From a virus: a DNA stretch of 64,000 nucleotides. Both the position numbers and the translations under genes were made by a program. Location: the IMG/VR virus record IMGVR_UViG_3300032309_000911, positions 22,519-86,518 of that record, one strand, 5' to 3'. Positions 23,587-31,599 of the stretch are shown piece after piece; the first letter of the stretch is position 1, and every line of letters begins with the position of its first letter. Below the pieces are notes generated by a model. The model was not told the origin of the DNA, did no database searches, and saw only the letters and a list, made by a program, of their open reading frames with translations.

Positions 23587-24655
23587 TAAAACATATTTAG
23601 AATTTGATGATAAAATAGAATTAAATTTTGATCGAGTAATTATTTCAGATGTAAATGGTGTAAATATATTGGATTCTTTAGATAAAGTTGTTCAAGGAAA
23701 ATTATTAAAATATGGTAAAAATTTAGACAATTTTAATTTTGTTAATTTAATAACTGAAATAAATTCTTATGGACAATCATCTAACAAAAAATTAGTAATA
23801 TATTGCGATAAGTTAAATTATATTAAATTCGCAACTAAATGGTTAAAAACAATATTGCCAAATTTAGATTTAAATAATTTTTCAAAATTAATAGAATTAA
23901 CAATTTATAAAGAAAGAATAATTAGTAATTCTCAAATGCAATCAGTAATACCTGTAAAACAAGATATTTTATGGGAAGGATTAGGAGATATATCATCTTC
24001 ATTTAATTCAATAACAGTTTCTAATGAAGATAGACAATCTATAAAAAATTTAAATTTAAAATATTCTTATGAATTTCTTTTAGCTGATCATTTTAGCGGG
24101 TCATCTAATTATACATCTTCACTTACAACAATAGTGCATTTATTTTTGCAAAGATGGTTTAAAGAGTTATTTAAAGATAATAGAGAAATGGTATTGTTAA
24201 ATCTTTTAAATAAAAATTTTCAAACAGCATTAAGTTTTACAGAAAGTAATATTGATTTAACTAAATCAAATCCTATAACTGGAGTTTCTTCTTTACAATT
24301 TTATTCTGATGAAAATATTTGGTCTAAAGAAAACTCATGTAAAGTTGAAGGATTAACACAAATACAAATAGATGGTTTACGAAATTTAGTTAAAAAAATT
24401 TACGGTGATGTGGAAGGCATGGAAATAGACAACGCTGTGTTTGGTATGCTTGATTATTTAGAATATGCAGCCAAAACTTCTATCACTACAGAAGAATTAA
24501 ATACTATATTAAATTATGTTGTAACAAATCCATTTGATACTTGTTTAATACCAAAATTTGATTTTCAAAATGTAAACTTTGTTTTTGTACAACACCTTTT
24601 AAATTTAAAGAGAGATAATAACACAGAGGTACTTACAAAGTTTAGATTATTATAG
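23570..24655 (+). CDS. Unknown protein B of the radical SAM operon
   Basis: 361 residues, Leu/Ile/Asn/Lys-rich, beginning MLHLFNKTYLEFDDKIELNF. It has a predicted alpha/beta N-terminus (VIISDVNGVNILDSLDKVVQ; KLVIYCDKLNYIKFATKWLK) and a helical end. Only two or three cysteines, no catalytic signature, no family recognised. It is flanked by protein A and radical SAM 2 and very likely co-translated. It could be a recognition partner of the maturases or a virion assembly factor. Confidence 0.7.
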   Translation: MLHLFNKTYLEFDDKIELNFDRVIISDVNGVNILDSLDKVVQGKLLKYGKNLDNFNFVNLITEINSYGQSSNKKLVIYCDKLNYIKFATKWLKTILPNLDLNNFSKLIELTIYKERIISNSQMQSVIPVKQDILWEGLGDISSSFNSITVSNEDRQSIKNLNLKYSYEFLLADHFSGSSNYTSSLTTIVHLFLQRWFKELFKDNREMVLLNLLNKNFQTALSFTESNIDLTKSNPITGVSSLQFYSDENIWSKENSCKVEGLTQIQIDGLRNLVKKIYGDVEGMEIDNAVFGMLDYLEYAAKTSITTEELNTILNYVVTNPFDTCLIPKFDFQNVNFVFVQHLLNLKRDNNTEVLTKFRLL

Positions 24656-24662
24656 GATTGCA

Positions 24663-25709
24663 ATGCGTGAATTTTTGATTGATCCTAAAAGAGATCCTGA
24701 ACAGGAATATACAATTCATTTATTTGAATTTTGTAATTTAAGTTGTGCTTTCTGTTGGCAAAATCATCAAGATAAAATAGGCATAGACACGGTTCTTGAT
24801 AAATTAGAACCTATTGAAAGATTTGTTAGTAAAGAATATAAAAATAAGATTACTCTTAATTTGATGGGTGGCGAAGTATTTGCGCCTAGTATTTATACTA
24901 AACAATTAAATGAAGCCTATAAACAATTATCTTTAGGCATTCAAAAAATTGCAGACAAATATAACAAACAATGTTCTTTAAATTGGGTGTCAAATTTAGT
25001 TACTGATAAGTTAGATTTGATTGAAGATTTATTACAATACTCCAAAGACAATCATATTAAAGCACGTTTAACAACATCATACGATCCTCGTGGCCGTTTT
25101 AATCCAAAACAATTCGAAGTGTTTAAAAAAAATGTAGATTATTTTAAAGATAGAGTAACGTGTTTTTCTTGTTTATTAACTAAACCAAATATAGAATATT
25201 ATTTAACTGAGGGTGATGAATATTTTGATTATCTTTATAACAATGGTAAATATATTTACTTTGATTATTATATGCCTGATGAACACGCTAAATTTAATAT
25301 GCCAAGTGATGAATTACTTTTAAAATTCTTTAAACATTGTGTTGACAAATATCCTAATGTGCATCCTGTAAAAGATTGGATTTTTAATAAAAAAAATTAC
25401 GCTTCATGTAGAGTTAGTAAATTGGTATTAGCTGATGGAACTTTATGTATGTGTGGCAACTTGGTACAAGACAAAAAATCATTAAGTATGTACAAATCGC
25501 CTATTAAACGTATGAACAATAATGAAATTGAAAACAAATTTTTAGAAAAATATAATTGTGCTTCTTGTGAGTTTTTGGATAGGTGTACATTAGGATGTTT
25601 TATGAATCACGATTACAAATATAAGGAGGAGCTGAATGAGTGTGTCTATAAACTTACGCACAGATATATCGAAGATGTACGAGTACAACGAGGATACATC
25701 GCTTATTAA
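24663..25709 (+). CDS. Radical SAM/SPASM enzyme 2
   Basis: 348 residues. Cluster motif C24-x3-C28-x2-C31 (CNLSCAFC), then LNLMGGEVF as the GGE motif. The C-terminal Cys-rich region (ASCRVSKLVLADGTLCMCGN; CASCEFLDRCTLGCF) fits a SPASM/twitch domain binding auxiliary Fe-S clusters. Such enzymes modify peptides or small molecules by 5'-deoxyadenosyl radical chemistry. It follows protein B by 7 nt and overlaps the next gene by 74 nt, where a strong AAGGAGGAG ribosome site lies inside its coding sequence. Confidence 0.86.
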   Translation: MREFLIDPKRDPEQEYTIHLFEFCNLSCAFCWQNHQDKIGIDTVLDKLEPIERFVSKEYKNKITLNLMGGEVFAPSIYTKQLNEAYKQLSLGIQKIADKYNKQCSLNWVSNLVTDKLDLIEDLLQYSKDNHIKARLTTSYDPRGRFNPKQFEVFKKNVDYFKDRVTCFSCLLTKPNIEYYLTEGDEYFDYLYNNGKYIYFDYYMPDEHAKFNMPSDELLLKFFKHCVDKYPNVHPVKDWIFNKKNYASCRVSKLVLADGTLCMCGNLVQDKKSLSMYKSPIKRMNNNEIENKFLEKYNCASCEFLDRCTLGCFMNHDYKYKEELNECVYKLTHRYIEDVRVQRGYIAY

Positions 25710-26208
25710 TATCAAATTACCTAAAAATATTGATGTTAAATTGGATAATCTTCCTGTAAAACAACCATATATTCCTAGAATATGTGGTAGACAAGCTCAC
25801 ATGTTTATTTGGTGGGGAACTAAAGAAACCGACCCGGACATTTATGAACAAACTTTAAAAAATAAAAATGAAGAACAATGGATAACTTGTGATGAAATTT
25901 GGAAATTAGAAAAAGGTATTTCCTCAATTCATATATATGACACTGAAATTATTGTAGGATGTGTTAAATATTCTGGTGTTTTGAAAAAAAAAACTATACA
26001 TGAAAGAAAAAAATTTATTAGACAAATGTGGAATGATATAGTAAGTATGTTTAAAGATAAAAAAATTATTGTTCCTGTAGGTTCATATTTAGAATATATA
26101 AGTTTGTCAATAAATTTAACAAAAATACAACACGAACCTTATCAAAAAAGATTTTTAAATCCATTAGGTTTTAAAAAACAAGGAAATTATTGGATAAGAT
26201 GGACCTAA
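25636..26208 (+). CDS. Unknown protein C of the radical SAM operon
   Basis: 190 residues. The ATG at 25636 has the best ribosome site of the region (AAGGAGGAG, 5-nt spacer), which supports the long overlap with radical SAM 2. Contains PRICGRQAHMFIWWGTKETD and ends PLGFKKQGNYWIRWT, an ending that loosely recalls GNAT acetyltransferases. The acetyl-CoA motif is not evident, so no function is assigned. It overlaps radical SAM 3 by about 10 nt. Confidence 0.7.
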   Translation: MSVSINLRTDISKMYEYNEDTSLINIKLPKNIDVKLDNLPVKQPYIPRICGRQAHMFIWWGTKETDPDIYEQTLKNKNEEQWITCDEIWKLEKGISSIHIYDTEIIVGCVKYSGVLKKKTIHERKKFIRQMWNDIVSMFKDKKIIVPVGSYLEYISLSINLTKIQHEPYQKRFLNPLGFKKQGNYWIRWT

Positions 26209-27290
26209 TAATTAAACCAACAGAATTGTGTAATTTTAAATGTACTTTTTGTTCTAGCACTAAAATAGCGGAACACAAAAAAGATGTATTATCGCTTGAA
26301 CAAATATTTACATTTTTAAAAAGATTTCCTCAAACAAGAACAATTATAGTTAATGGAGGCGATCCTTTAATGATGGAACCAGAATACTATTGGAAAATTA
26401 TTGAATGGTTGGATAAAAACGATTACGATACATCTATTGCATTAACTACAAATTTATGGCCATTCTATAAAAAACCAGACAAATGGGTTAATTTATTTAA
26501 CAATGAAAGAGTTGGTGTAACTACATCTTTTCAATATGGAGGTGGCCGTCTTAAAGGAGATTTAACAGAATTTACAGAAGAAGATTTTTGGAAATGTTCA
26601 AATGCTATGTTAGAATATTGTGGTTATAGGCCAGATTTTATATCTGTTATTGTTCCTGAAAACGAAAAAGATGCAATTAAAAATGTAGAACTTGCAAAAC
26701 GTATGAGTGAAGATATTGTACCTGATGGAACAATGCACAATTTTACACGTCATAGTAAGACTGGTGTGGAATGTAAATTAAATTATGCAATGTCTAGTGG
26801 CGATCAAGGTAAACCTTATTTGTTAAGTAAGATATATCAGATATACGTAGAAATATGGAAACGTGGTCTTGCACCTTGGGAATTTAATACAAAACAAATG
26901 ATACAAAGATTAAACAATGATAGAACATCTTGTCCTCAAAATCGCAAATGCGATACTGGAATACGTGCATTAAATCCTAGCGGAGATTATTATTCTTGTG
27001 GTGCTTTTGGTGATGATAAAGACAAAACCATAGATTTTGATAGAGAAATGAAAGGAGAGTTTTTTACTCCTTTACAAGATGATTTAAATTTGCTTAGTAT
27101 GAAGAAATCTTGTTTTACTTGTCCTATGTTTAATATATGTAATGGTTGCAGAAAAACAATTAAGGATTTTAAACATCACGGAGTTGTAGAAGAACATTGC
27201 AAACTTATGAAAACCATAGCACCGGACATAATTAAATCTAATGGACTAAATATTGAAGTAACACCTTATATAGATGAAAGTGTATTATGA
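26199..27290 (+). CDS. Radical SAM enzyme 3 with C-terminal Cys-rich domain
   Basis: 363 residues from the ATG at 26199. A TTG at 26190 with AAGGA 5 nt upstream is an alternative start, giving 366. Cluster motif C11-x3-C15-x2-C18 (CNFKCTFC); IIVNGGDPLMM is the GGE-like motif with Asp for Glu. The C-terminus has CPQNRKCDTG, YSCGAFGDD and CFTCPMFNICNGC, a SPASM-type cluster region. The stop overlaps the next start as ATGA, so it is coupled to the oxygenase that follows. Substrate unknown. Confidence 0.86.
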   Translation: MDLIIKPTELCNFKCTFCSSTKIAEHKKDVLSLEQIFTFLKRFPQTRTIIVNGGDPLMMEPEYYWKIIEWLDKNDYDTSIALTTNLWPFYKKPDKWVNLFNNERVGVTTSFQYGGGRLKGDLTEFTEEDFWKCSNAMLEYCGYRPDFISVIVPENEKDAIKNVELAKRMSEDIVPDGTMHNFTRHSKTGVECKLNYAMSSGDQGKPYLLSKIYQIYVEIWKRGLAPWEFNTKQMIQRLNNDRTSCPQNRKCDTGIRALNPSGDYYSCGAFGDDKDKTIDFDREMKGEFFTPLQDDLNLLSMKKSCFTCPMFNICNGCRKTIKDFKHHGVVEEHCKLMKTIAPDIIKSNGLNIEVTPYIDESVL

Positions 27291-27808
27291 TTAATGATTT
27301 TTTAACAAAAGGTTTTATTATATTAAATGATAAAGATCCTTTTAAATTTATAGATATCAATGATATACAATGGACTGATGCCGGTCATGTAGGTTTGCAA
27401 GTAGTTATTAAAGAAGAAAAAATACAAAATGAACTATTAACAACTCAAAAATATCTAGGTGAGAAATACGTAAAACAAATAGATTCGAATTACAAACTTG
27501 CTAATAAAATAGATTTAGTAAATGGCATGGATGAGGCTACTTTGGTTTGGCATAACGATTTAATAGAAGGACCAAATCTTTGCATTTTAACTTATTTTGA
27601 TGATATGGATGTTGATATTGGAGGTGCTATTTGTTTTAGAAAAACAGAAACAAAAGAAGATTTAATAAAACATTACCCTAAAAAAAATGATATTCTTATT
27701 ATGAATCAAAGTTTAAAATATGAACATATAGTTACACCTCTGAAATTAAAACTTCCTAGACGAGTGGCCAGTTTTAATTATTATATAGATGAAAGGTTGA
27801 CAAAATGA
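27287..27808 (+). CDS. Fe(II)/2-oxoglutarate-dependent oxygenase A
   Basis: 173 residues. The iron triad of 2OG oxygenases is visible: H89-x-D91 in LVWHNDL and distal H147 in YEHIVTPL, with R159 as likely 2OG-binding residue; TYFDDMDVDIGGAICFRK is the family core. Related prolyl-hydroxylase-type enzymes hydroxylate protein side chains. It has ATGA overlaps with both neighbours, between radical SAM 3 and a second oxygenase. Acting on the same substrate as the radical SAM enzymes is an inference from the operon. Confidence 0.78.
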   Translation: MINDFLTKGFIILNDKDPFKFIDINDIQWTDAGHVGLQVVIKEEKIQNELLTTQKYLGEKYVKQIDSNYKLANKIDLVNGMDEATLVWHNDLIEGPNLCILTYFDDMDVDIGGAICFRKTETKEDLIKHYPKKNDILIMNQSLKYEHIVTPLKLKLPRRVASFNYYIDERLTK

Positions 27809-28383
27809 AAGAAGGATTTAATAATTTGTGGCCTACTATCATATTAAAAGATATTATAAAAGATAAACCATTATTAGATGATGTAACAAATTATACATTA
27901 ACAAAATATGGGTTAGATAATAAGATATCAGCAGATATTAAATATCAAAATCTATTTGATGATAATTATTATAACAAGTTTAGATACAACATAGTAATAC
28001 CTTTTTTTGAAAAATATTTGCAAGAAAATGTAGGTATTAGTTTGAAAGATAAAAAATATACTATGAGAGCATGGTTAACGGGTTATGGTGTTTCTTATTC
28101 TATGCCAAAACACAATCATTCAGGTTCTCATTTGAGTGCGGTATTTTATTTACTATCCGAAGATAATCATCTAGGAGGATCTTTAGTAATAAATGACCCT
28201 CGTTTTAATGCAAATAGAGGTTATACGCCTGATTTTAAAAAATGGTTTGAAAAAGAAATGTTTAATCCAAAAACAGGAGATATTTTAATATTTCCAAGTT
28301 TTACTTATCATAGTGTTGACACTTATTATGGAAAATTAAGATTAGCTATGCCTGTTGATCTAATATTATATAATGATGAATAA
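27805..28383 (+). CDS. Fe(II)/2-oxoglutarate-dependent oxygenase B (TIGR02466-like)
   Basis: 192 residues. The core SMPKHNHSGSHLSAVFYL, then GGSLVINDPR and GDILIFPSFTYHSV, matches the putative 2OG-Fe(II) oxygenase family TIGR02466, common in marine phages. Candidate ligands are H103/H105, H109 and H169, with R179 for 2OG. It overlaps oxygenase A by ATGA and radical SAM 4 by 11 nt. The substrate is unknown; two adjacent oxygenases suggest two successive hydroxylations. Confidence 0.78.
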   Translation: MKEGFNNLWPTIILKDIIKDKPLLDDVTNYTLTKYGLDNKISADIKYQNLFDDNYYNKFRYNIVIPFFEKYLQENVGISLKDKKYTMRAWLTGYGVSYSMPKHNHSGSHLSAVFYLLSEDNHLGGSLVINDPRFNANRGYTPDFKKWFEKEMFNPKTGDILIFPSFTYHSVDTYYGKLRLAMPVDLILYNDE

Positions 28384-29302
28384 TATAACAGTATCTATAA
28401 ATCCAAGTTATTTTTGTAATTTTAGATGTAATTTTTGTTATCTCGCAACTGAACAATTAGGTGATCAAAAAAAAATATCATTATCAATACTAGATAAAAG
28501 ATTAAAAGAAATTAGTAAAGTTAGAAATATAGAATGGGTTGATCTATATGGTGGAGAAATAGGCGCATTAAAAAAGGATTATTTTTATGGATTAAAAGAT
28601 GTAGTAAGAAAATATTACAAAGATAAAATTAATATAATAACCAATTATTCTATGTTACACGAAGGATTTTTTAAAGACGATTTTTATTTAAGTGTAAGTT
28701 ATGATTTCGAAGCAAGAGAAAAATCCGATTTAGTTTATAATAATATGTTTCAGAGTACGGTGCCTATTGCAGTATTAATACTTGCAAGTCAAAAGGTAAT
28801 AGAAATGAACGTAGATGATATGATAAACAAATTAAATCTTTGTTCTAGTATAGAAAGCGTGGAAATTAAACCATATTCAATAAATCAAGCAAATGAACAA
28901 TATGTTACACATAAAGATTTTGAATTGTTTGTGCAAAAATGGATTGAAAGTCCTGTAATAAAAAAATTTGATTTTATAAATGAAGGAAAAATAATTCAAA
29001 GTTTAAATAAAGAATACAACGCATTTTCAAACAATCATGTTTATATAACTCCTAATGGAAATTTTGCTGTATTAGAATTTGATAAAAATGATAAAGAGTA
29101 TTTTTTAGAATTAAGTTCTATTAAAGAATATATAAAATGGGCAGAACAAGAACCAATAAAAAATATTTCAGATATATGTAGAAAATGTAAATATTACGGT
29201 CATTGTTTAACTGAACATTATCGTTATGTAAAAGATTTAAATAACAGTTGTAATGGATATAAAGGATTATTAGAATATTATGGAAAAAGAATGGAAAATT
29301 AG
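28373..29302 (+). CDS. Radical SAM enzyme 4
   Basis: 309 residues. Cluster motif C15-x3-C19-x2-C22 (CNFRCNFC); WVDLYGGEIGAL is the GGE motif. The C-terminal Cys cluster is smaller than in the other three (CRKCKYYGHC, then C near the end), so it may hold fewer auxiliary clusters. Two start codons in tandem (ATGATG). It overlaps oxygenase B upstream and the next small gene by 23 nt. Sequence divergence from enzymes 1-3 suggests a separate reaction, not a recent duplicate. Confidence 0.85.
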   Translation: MMNNITVSINPSYFCNFRCNFCYLATEQLGDQKKISLSILDKRLKEISKVRNIEWVDLYGGEIGALKKDYFYGLKDVVRKYYKDKINIITNYSMLHEGFFKDDFYLSVSYDFEAREKSDLVYNNMFQSTVPIAVLILASQKVIEMNVDDMINKLNLCSSIESVEIKPYSINQANEQYVTHKDFELFVQKWIESPVIKKFDFINEGKIIQSLNKEYNAFSNNHVYITPNGNFAVLEFDKNDKEYFLELSSIKEYIKWAEQEPIKNISDICRKCKYYGHCLTEHYRYVKDLNNSCNGYKGLLEYYGKRMEN

Positions 29303-29675
29303 ACAAGCATTATATCACAAATTAAATAGTGATTATACTGACGATCTAAAAAAGATAAAAATAGAAATAAGTAGCGATATTGTTGAAAATTGTATAAGAT
29401 ATTTTTATAATACCGATATGCCTTTTATATACCCGTCAAAAAGTTATGTGGTGGCCATTTGTTATGCCTATTGGTTATCAAAAGACTTTGGTGAAGATTT
29501 TTATGAATTGTTAAACGATAAAGATTTGTTATATGGAAACGACCCATATTTTAAAACATATGAAGAAGATACTAAAACGTATGATGAAATATTAAAAAAG
29601 GTTATGCCTCTTGATGAAAATAAAGGTATAGTGCCAGACATAAAGAATTATTATATGGCTGAATTTTTTATATAA
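29280..29675 (+). CDS. Unknown protein D, last gene of the radical SAM operon
   Basis: 131 residues, acidic, Tyr-rich, beginning MEKEWKIRQALYHKLNSDYT. It contains YPSKSYVVAICYAYWLSKDF and ends in YYMAEFFI. Its 23-nt overlap with radical SAM 4 indicates translational coupling. A late promoter overlaps its stop codon, which marks the end of the operon. No family is recognised. Confidence 0.65.
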   Translation: MEKEWKIRQALYHKLNSDYTDDLKKIKIEISSDIVENCIRYFYNTDMPFIYPSKSYVVAICYAYWLSKDFGEDFYELLNDKDLLYGNDPYFKTYEEDTKTYDEILKKVMPLDENKGIVPDIKNYYMAEFFI

Positions 29676-29678
29676 ATA
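29671..29678 (+). promoter_or_regulatory. T4-type late promoter TATAAATA
   Basis: Exact box overlapping the end of unknown protein D and 28 nt before the next ATG. Confidence 0.75.
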
Positions 29679-29706
29679 ATAATGTAACAATATAAAGGTG
29701 AATGAT

Positions 29707-29919
29707 ATGACAATTAATATAAACGGTAAAGAATATGACGAAACTAAGTTTGATGATATATTAAAAAATTACATTATAGCTAGACAAGAAATACAAAACA
29801 GTAGAGTTCGCATGATTATGGAACTTGAAAAAGTTGATGTTCTTACGAACTATTATAATGCTAAAATTAATGAAGAATTAAAAAAATTAGAAGAACCAAA
29901 AGAAGAAATAAAAGAATAA
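29707..29919 (+). CDS. Small coiled-coil hypothetical protein
   Basis: 70 residues from ATG 29707, chosen because AAAGGTG (29694-29700) lies 6 nt upstream; a GTG at 29698 would sit inside that site. MTININGKEYDETKFDDILK is followed by a long helix rich in Glu and Lys (LKKLEEPKEEIKE). Likely cotranscribed with the next virion-type gene from the late promoter. No family is recognised; similar short helical proteins accompany fibre genes in marine phages. Confidence 0.6.
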   Translation: MTININGKEYDETKFDDILKNYIIARQEIQNSRVRMIMELEKVDVLTNYYNAKINEELKKLEEPKEEIKE

Positions 29920-29923
29920 AAAA

Positions 29924-30271
29924 ATGGCAGGTATAGCAAACTTATCAATAGACGCCGGCGCTACATTTACAAGTGATGTATTAGTACAGAATGATGATGG
30001 TACTGCTTTTAATTTAACAGGTTATACAGCTCAAGGTAAAATGTCTCAAGGATATTCTGCCACATATCAAAGAGTATATTTTGATATTACTATCTATCAA
30101 GCTGATGGAATAGTAACAATAGGTTTAGATCCTGCAACAACTGCTCAGTTAGAGGATGGCCGTTGGGTTTATGATGTAGAAATAACTAATGTAGCCGATA
30201 GTACAGTAACACGTGTTGTTGAAGGTATTATTACAGTTTATCCAGGTGTAGTTTCTACTTACAATCCTTAA
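29924..30271 (+). CDS. Small beta-rich virion-like protein
   Basis: 115 residues beginning MAGIANLSIDAGATFTSDVL, with FNLTGYTAQGKMSQGYS and DVEITNVADSTVTRVVEGII. The pattern resembles small beta-sandwich domains that occur as N-terminal parts of phage baseplate or upper-fibre proteins. It follows the coiled-coil gene under a late promoter and converges on the reverse-strand glycosyltransferase gene with a 4-nt overlap. A virion role is inferred. Confidence 0.6.
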   Translation: MAGIANLSIDAGATFTSDVLVQNDDGTAFNLTGYTAQGKMSQGYSATYQRVYFDITIYQADGIVTIGLDPATTAQLEDGRWVYDVEITNVADSTVTRVVEGIITVYPGVVSTYNP

Positions 30272-31599
30272 TCGAAAAATTTATTTGTAGGTATTTTTAT
30301 TTCTACATTGTTTTTAGAAAAATGATAATCTCCATCTGGGCCATTATCACAAAAAGGTCCTGAAATTAATCTAAAACCTAAATCTTCAACATACTTAATT
30401 ACTTCATCTCTTAAAGGTGCGCCTTTGTTATATTCTACTATTTGTAATTCTAATATTAAATCTTTACAATGTTTTAAAGCTTCTTTAGATCCTTTTAAAA
30501 CATCCAATTCAGCACCTTGTACATCTATTTTTATTAAGTCCGGCATAGGCAGATTTCTTGAACTTATAATACTATCTAAAGTTTTAGTTTTATATAATTT
30601 TTTATTACTTTCATTATACAATCTATTAGATTCAGAACTGATTTGTTCGTTTTCTTTATAATAACTATTTCCACCAGGATGATAAGTGTTTTTATAAAAA
30701 TTAACTTCTTTATCTGTTCTATCACTTAGTACACCTATATGGTATTGTAAATTGTTTTCTTTGTATAAAAATTCACATTCTGACATTGCTTCAAAAACAA
30801 CATACTCAGCATTTGGCCATATTGTTTTAGCTTCACTTGTCCAATGTAGTACACAAGCACCTATATCGTAAATTACTTTTGGTGATATGTTTAAACTTTT
30901 CAAATAATCTACGTGTATTTGAGGTAACAATCTTTTAGTTGATAAATCTTTTAATCTATCAGTTATATTAATTTCTTTTTTATTTACAGTTGGAGTATTA
31001 GGTGTACTTTCCACTTTAAAAATCGTATTACCTATATGTTCACAATGTACTGTTGTATCAGCAAATATTTCAAAACCTTTTGCTTTAACTTTTCTACAAA
31101 AATCAACATCTTCTGATATTGTATTTTTATGATCTATTGCTGAATGATAAACAAAATGAGGATAAGGTATCGATCTAAAAACTTCTCCTTTAATTAATAC
31201 ACAACCCATTCCACAAGCTGCTAATTCAACTAATGGAGTATCCTTTATTTTTTCAAATGGTATATTTGAACAACCACCTCTATCATTGTGTTCATAAACT
31301 TCTAATATATGTTCGTTTTCTTTTCTTTGTATGTAAAGACCTGATATCATGTCTTTATTATGACTTAAAAGTTTTTTAAGTGTATCTGTTGAAAAAGAAA
31401 TATCACTATCTACTGAAAACAAATAATCATAATGAGTTGCCCAATGTGCTATTAAATTTCTTATTTGATCTATTTGATAACCAAAGAAAAATTGTAATTC
31501 TGTAGTATAACCATCGGGAATTTCAAGGTCATAAATGGCCTTCATTGTTTTTGTTTCAACGTATTTGTTTGTTGGTATAGCTATTAATATTTTTTTCAT
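30268..31599 (-). CDS. Glycosyltransferase-FkbM methyltransferase fusion
   Basis: 443 residues. About 1-200 is a GT2/GT-A-like domain with DSDIS (D64-x-D66) as metal/nucleotide-sugar motif and EDVDFCRKVKAKGFEI typical of its acceptor side. About 235-430 is an FkbM-type SAM methyltransferase: VIYDIGACVLHWTSEAK is the SAM loop and LIKIDVQGAELDVLKGSKEA the conserved core. It probably makes an O-methylated sugar on virion protein or host glycan. The start overlaps the end of the upstream reverse gene by 4 nt. Confidence 0.78.
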   Translation of the reverse strand: MKKILIAIPTNKYVETKTMKAIYDLEIPDGYTTELQFFFGYQIDQIRNLIAHWATHYDYLFSVDSDISFSTDTLKKLLSHNKDMISGLYIQRKENEHILEVYEHNDRGGCSNIPFEKIKDTPLVELAACGMGCVLIKGEVFRSIPYPHFVYHSAIDHKNTISEDVDFCRKVKAKGFEIFADTTVHCEHIGNTIFKVESTPNTPTVNKKEINITDRLKDLSTKRLLPQIHVDYLKSLNISPKVIYDIGACVLHWTSEAKTIWPNAEYVVFEAMSECEFLYKENNLQYHIGVLSDRTDKEVNFYKNTYHPGGNSYYKENEQISSESNRLYNESNKKLYKTKTLDSIISSRNLPMPDLIKIDVQGAELDVLKGSKEALKHCKDLILELQIVEYNKGAPLRDEVIKYVEDLGFRLISGPFCDNGPDGDYHFSKNNVEIKIPTNKFFD

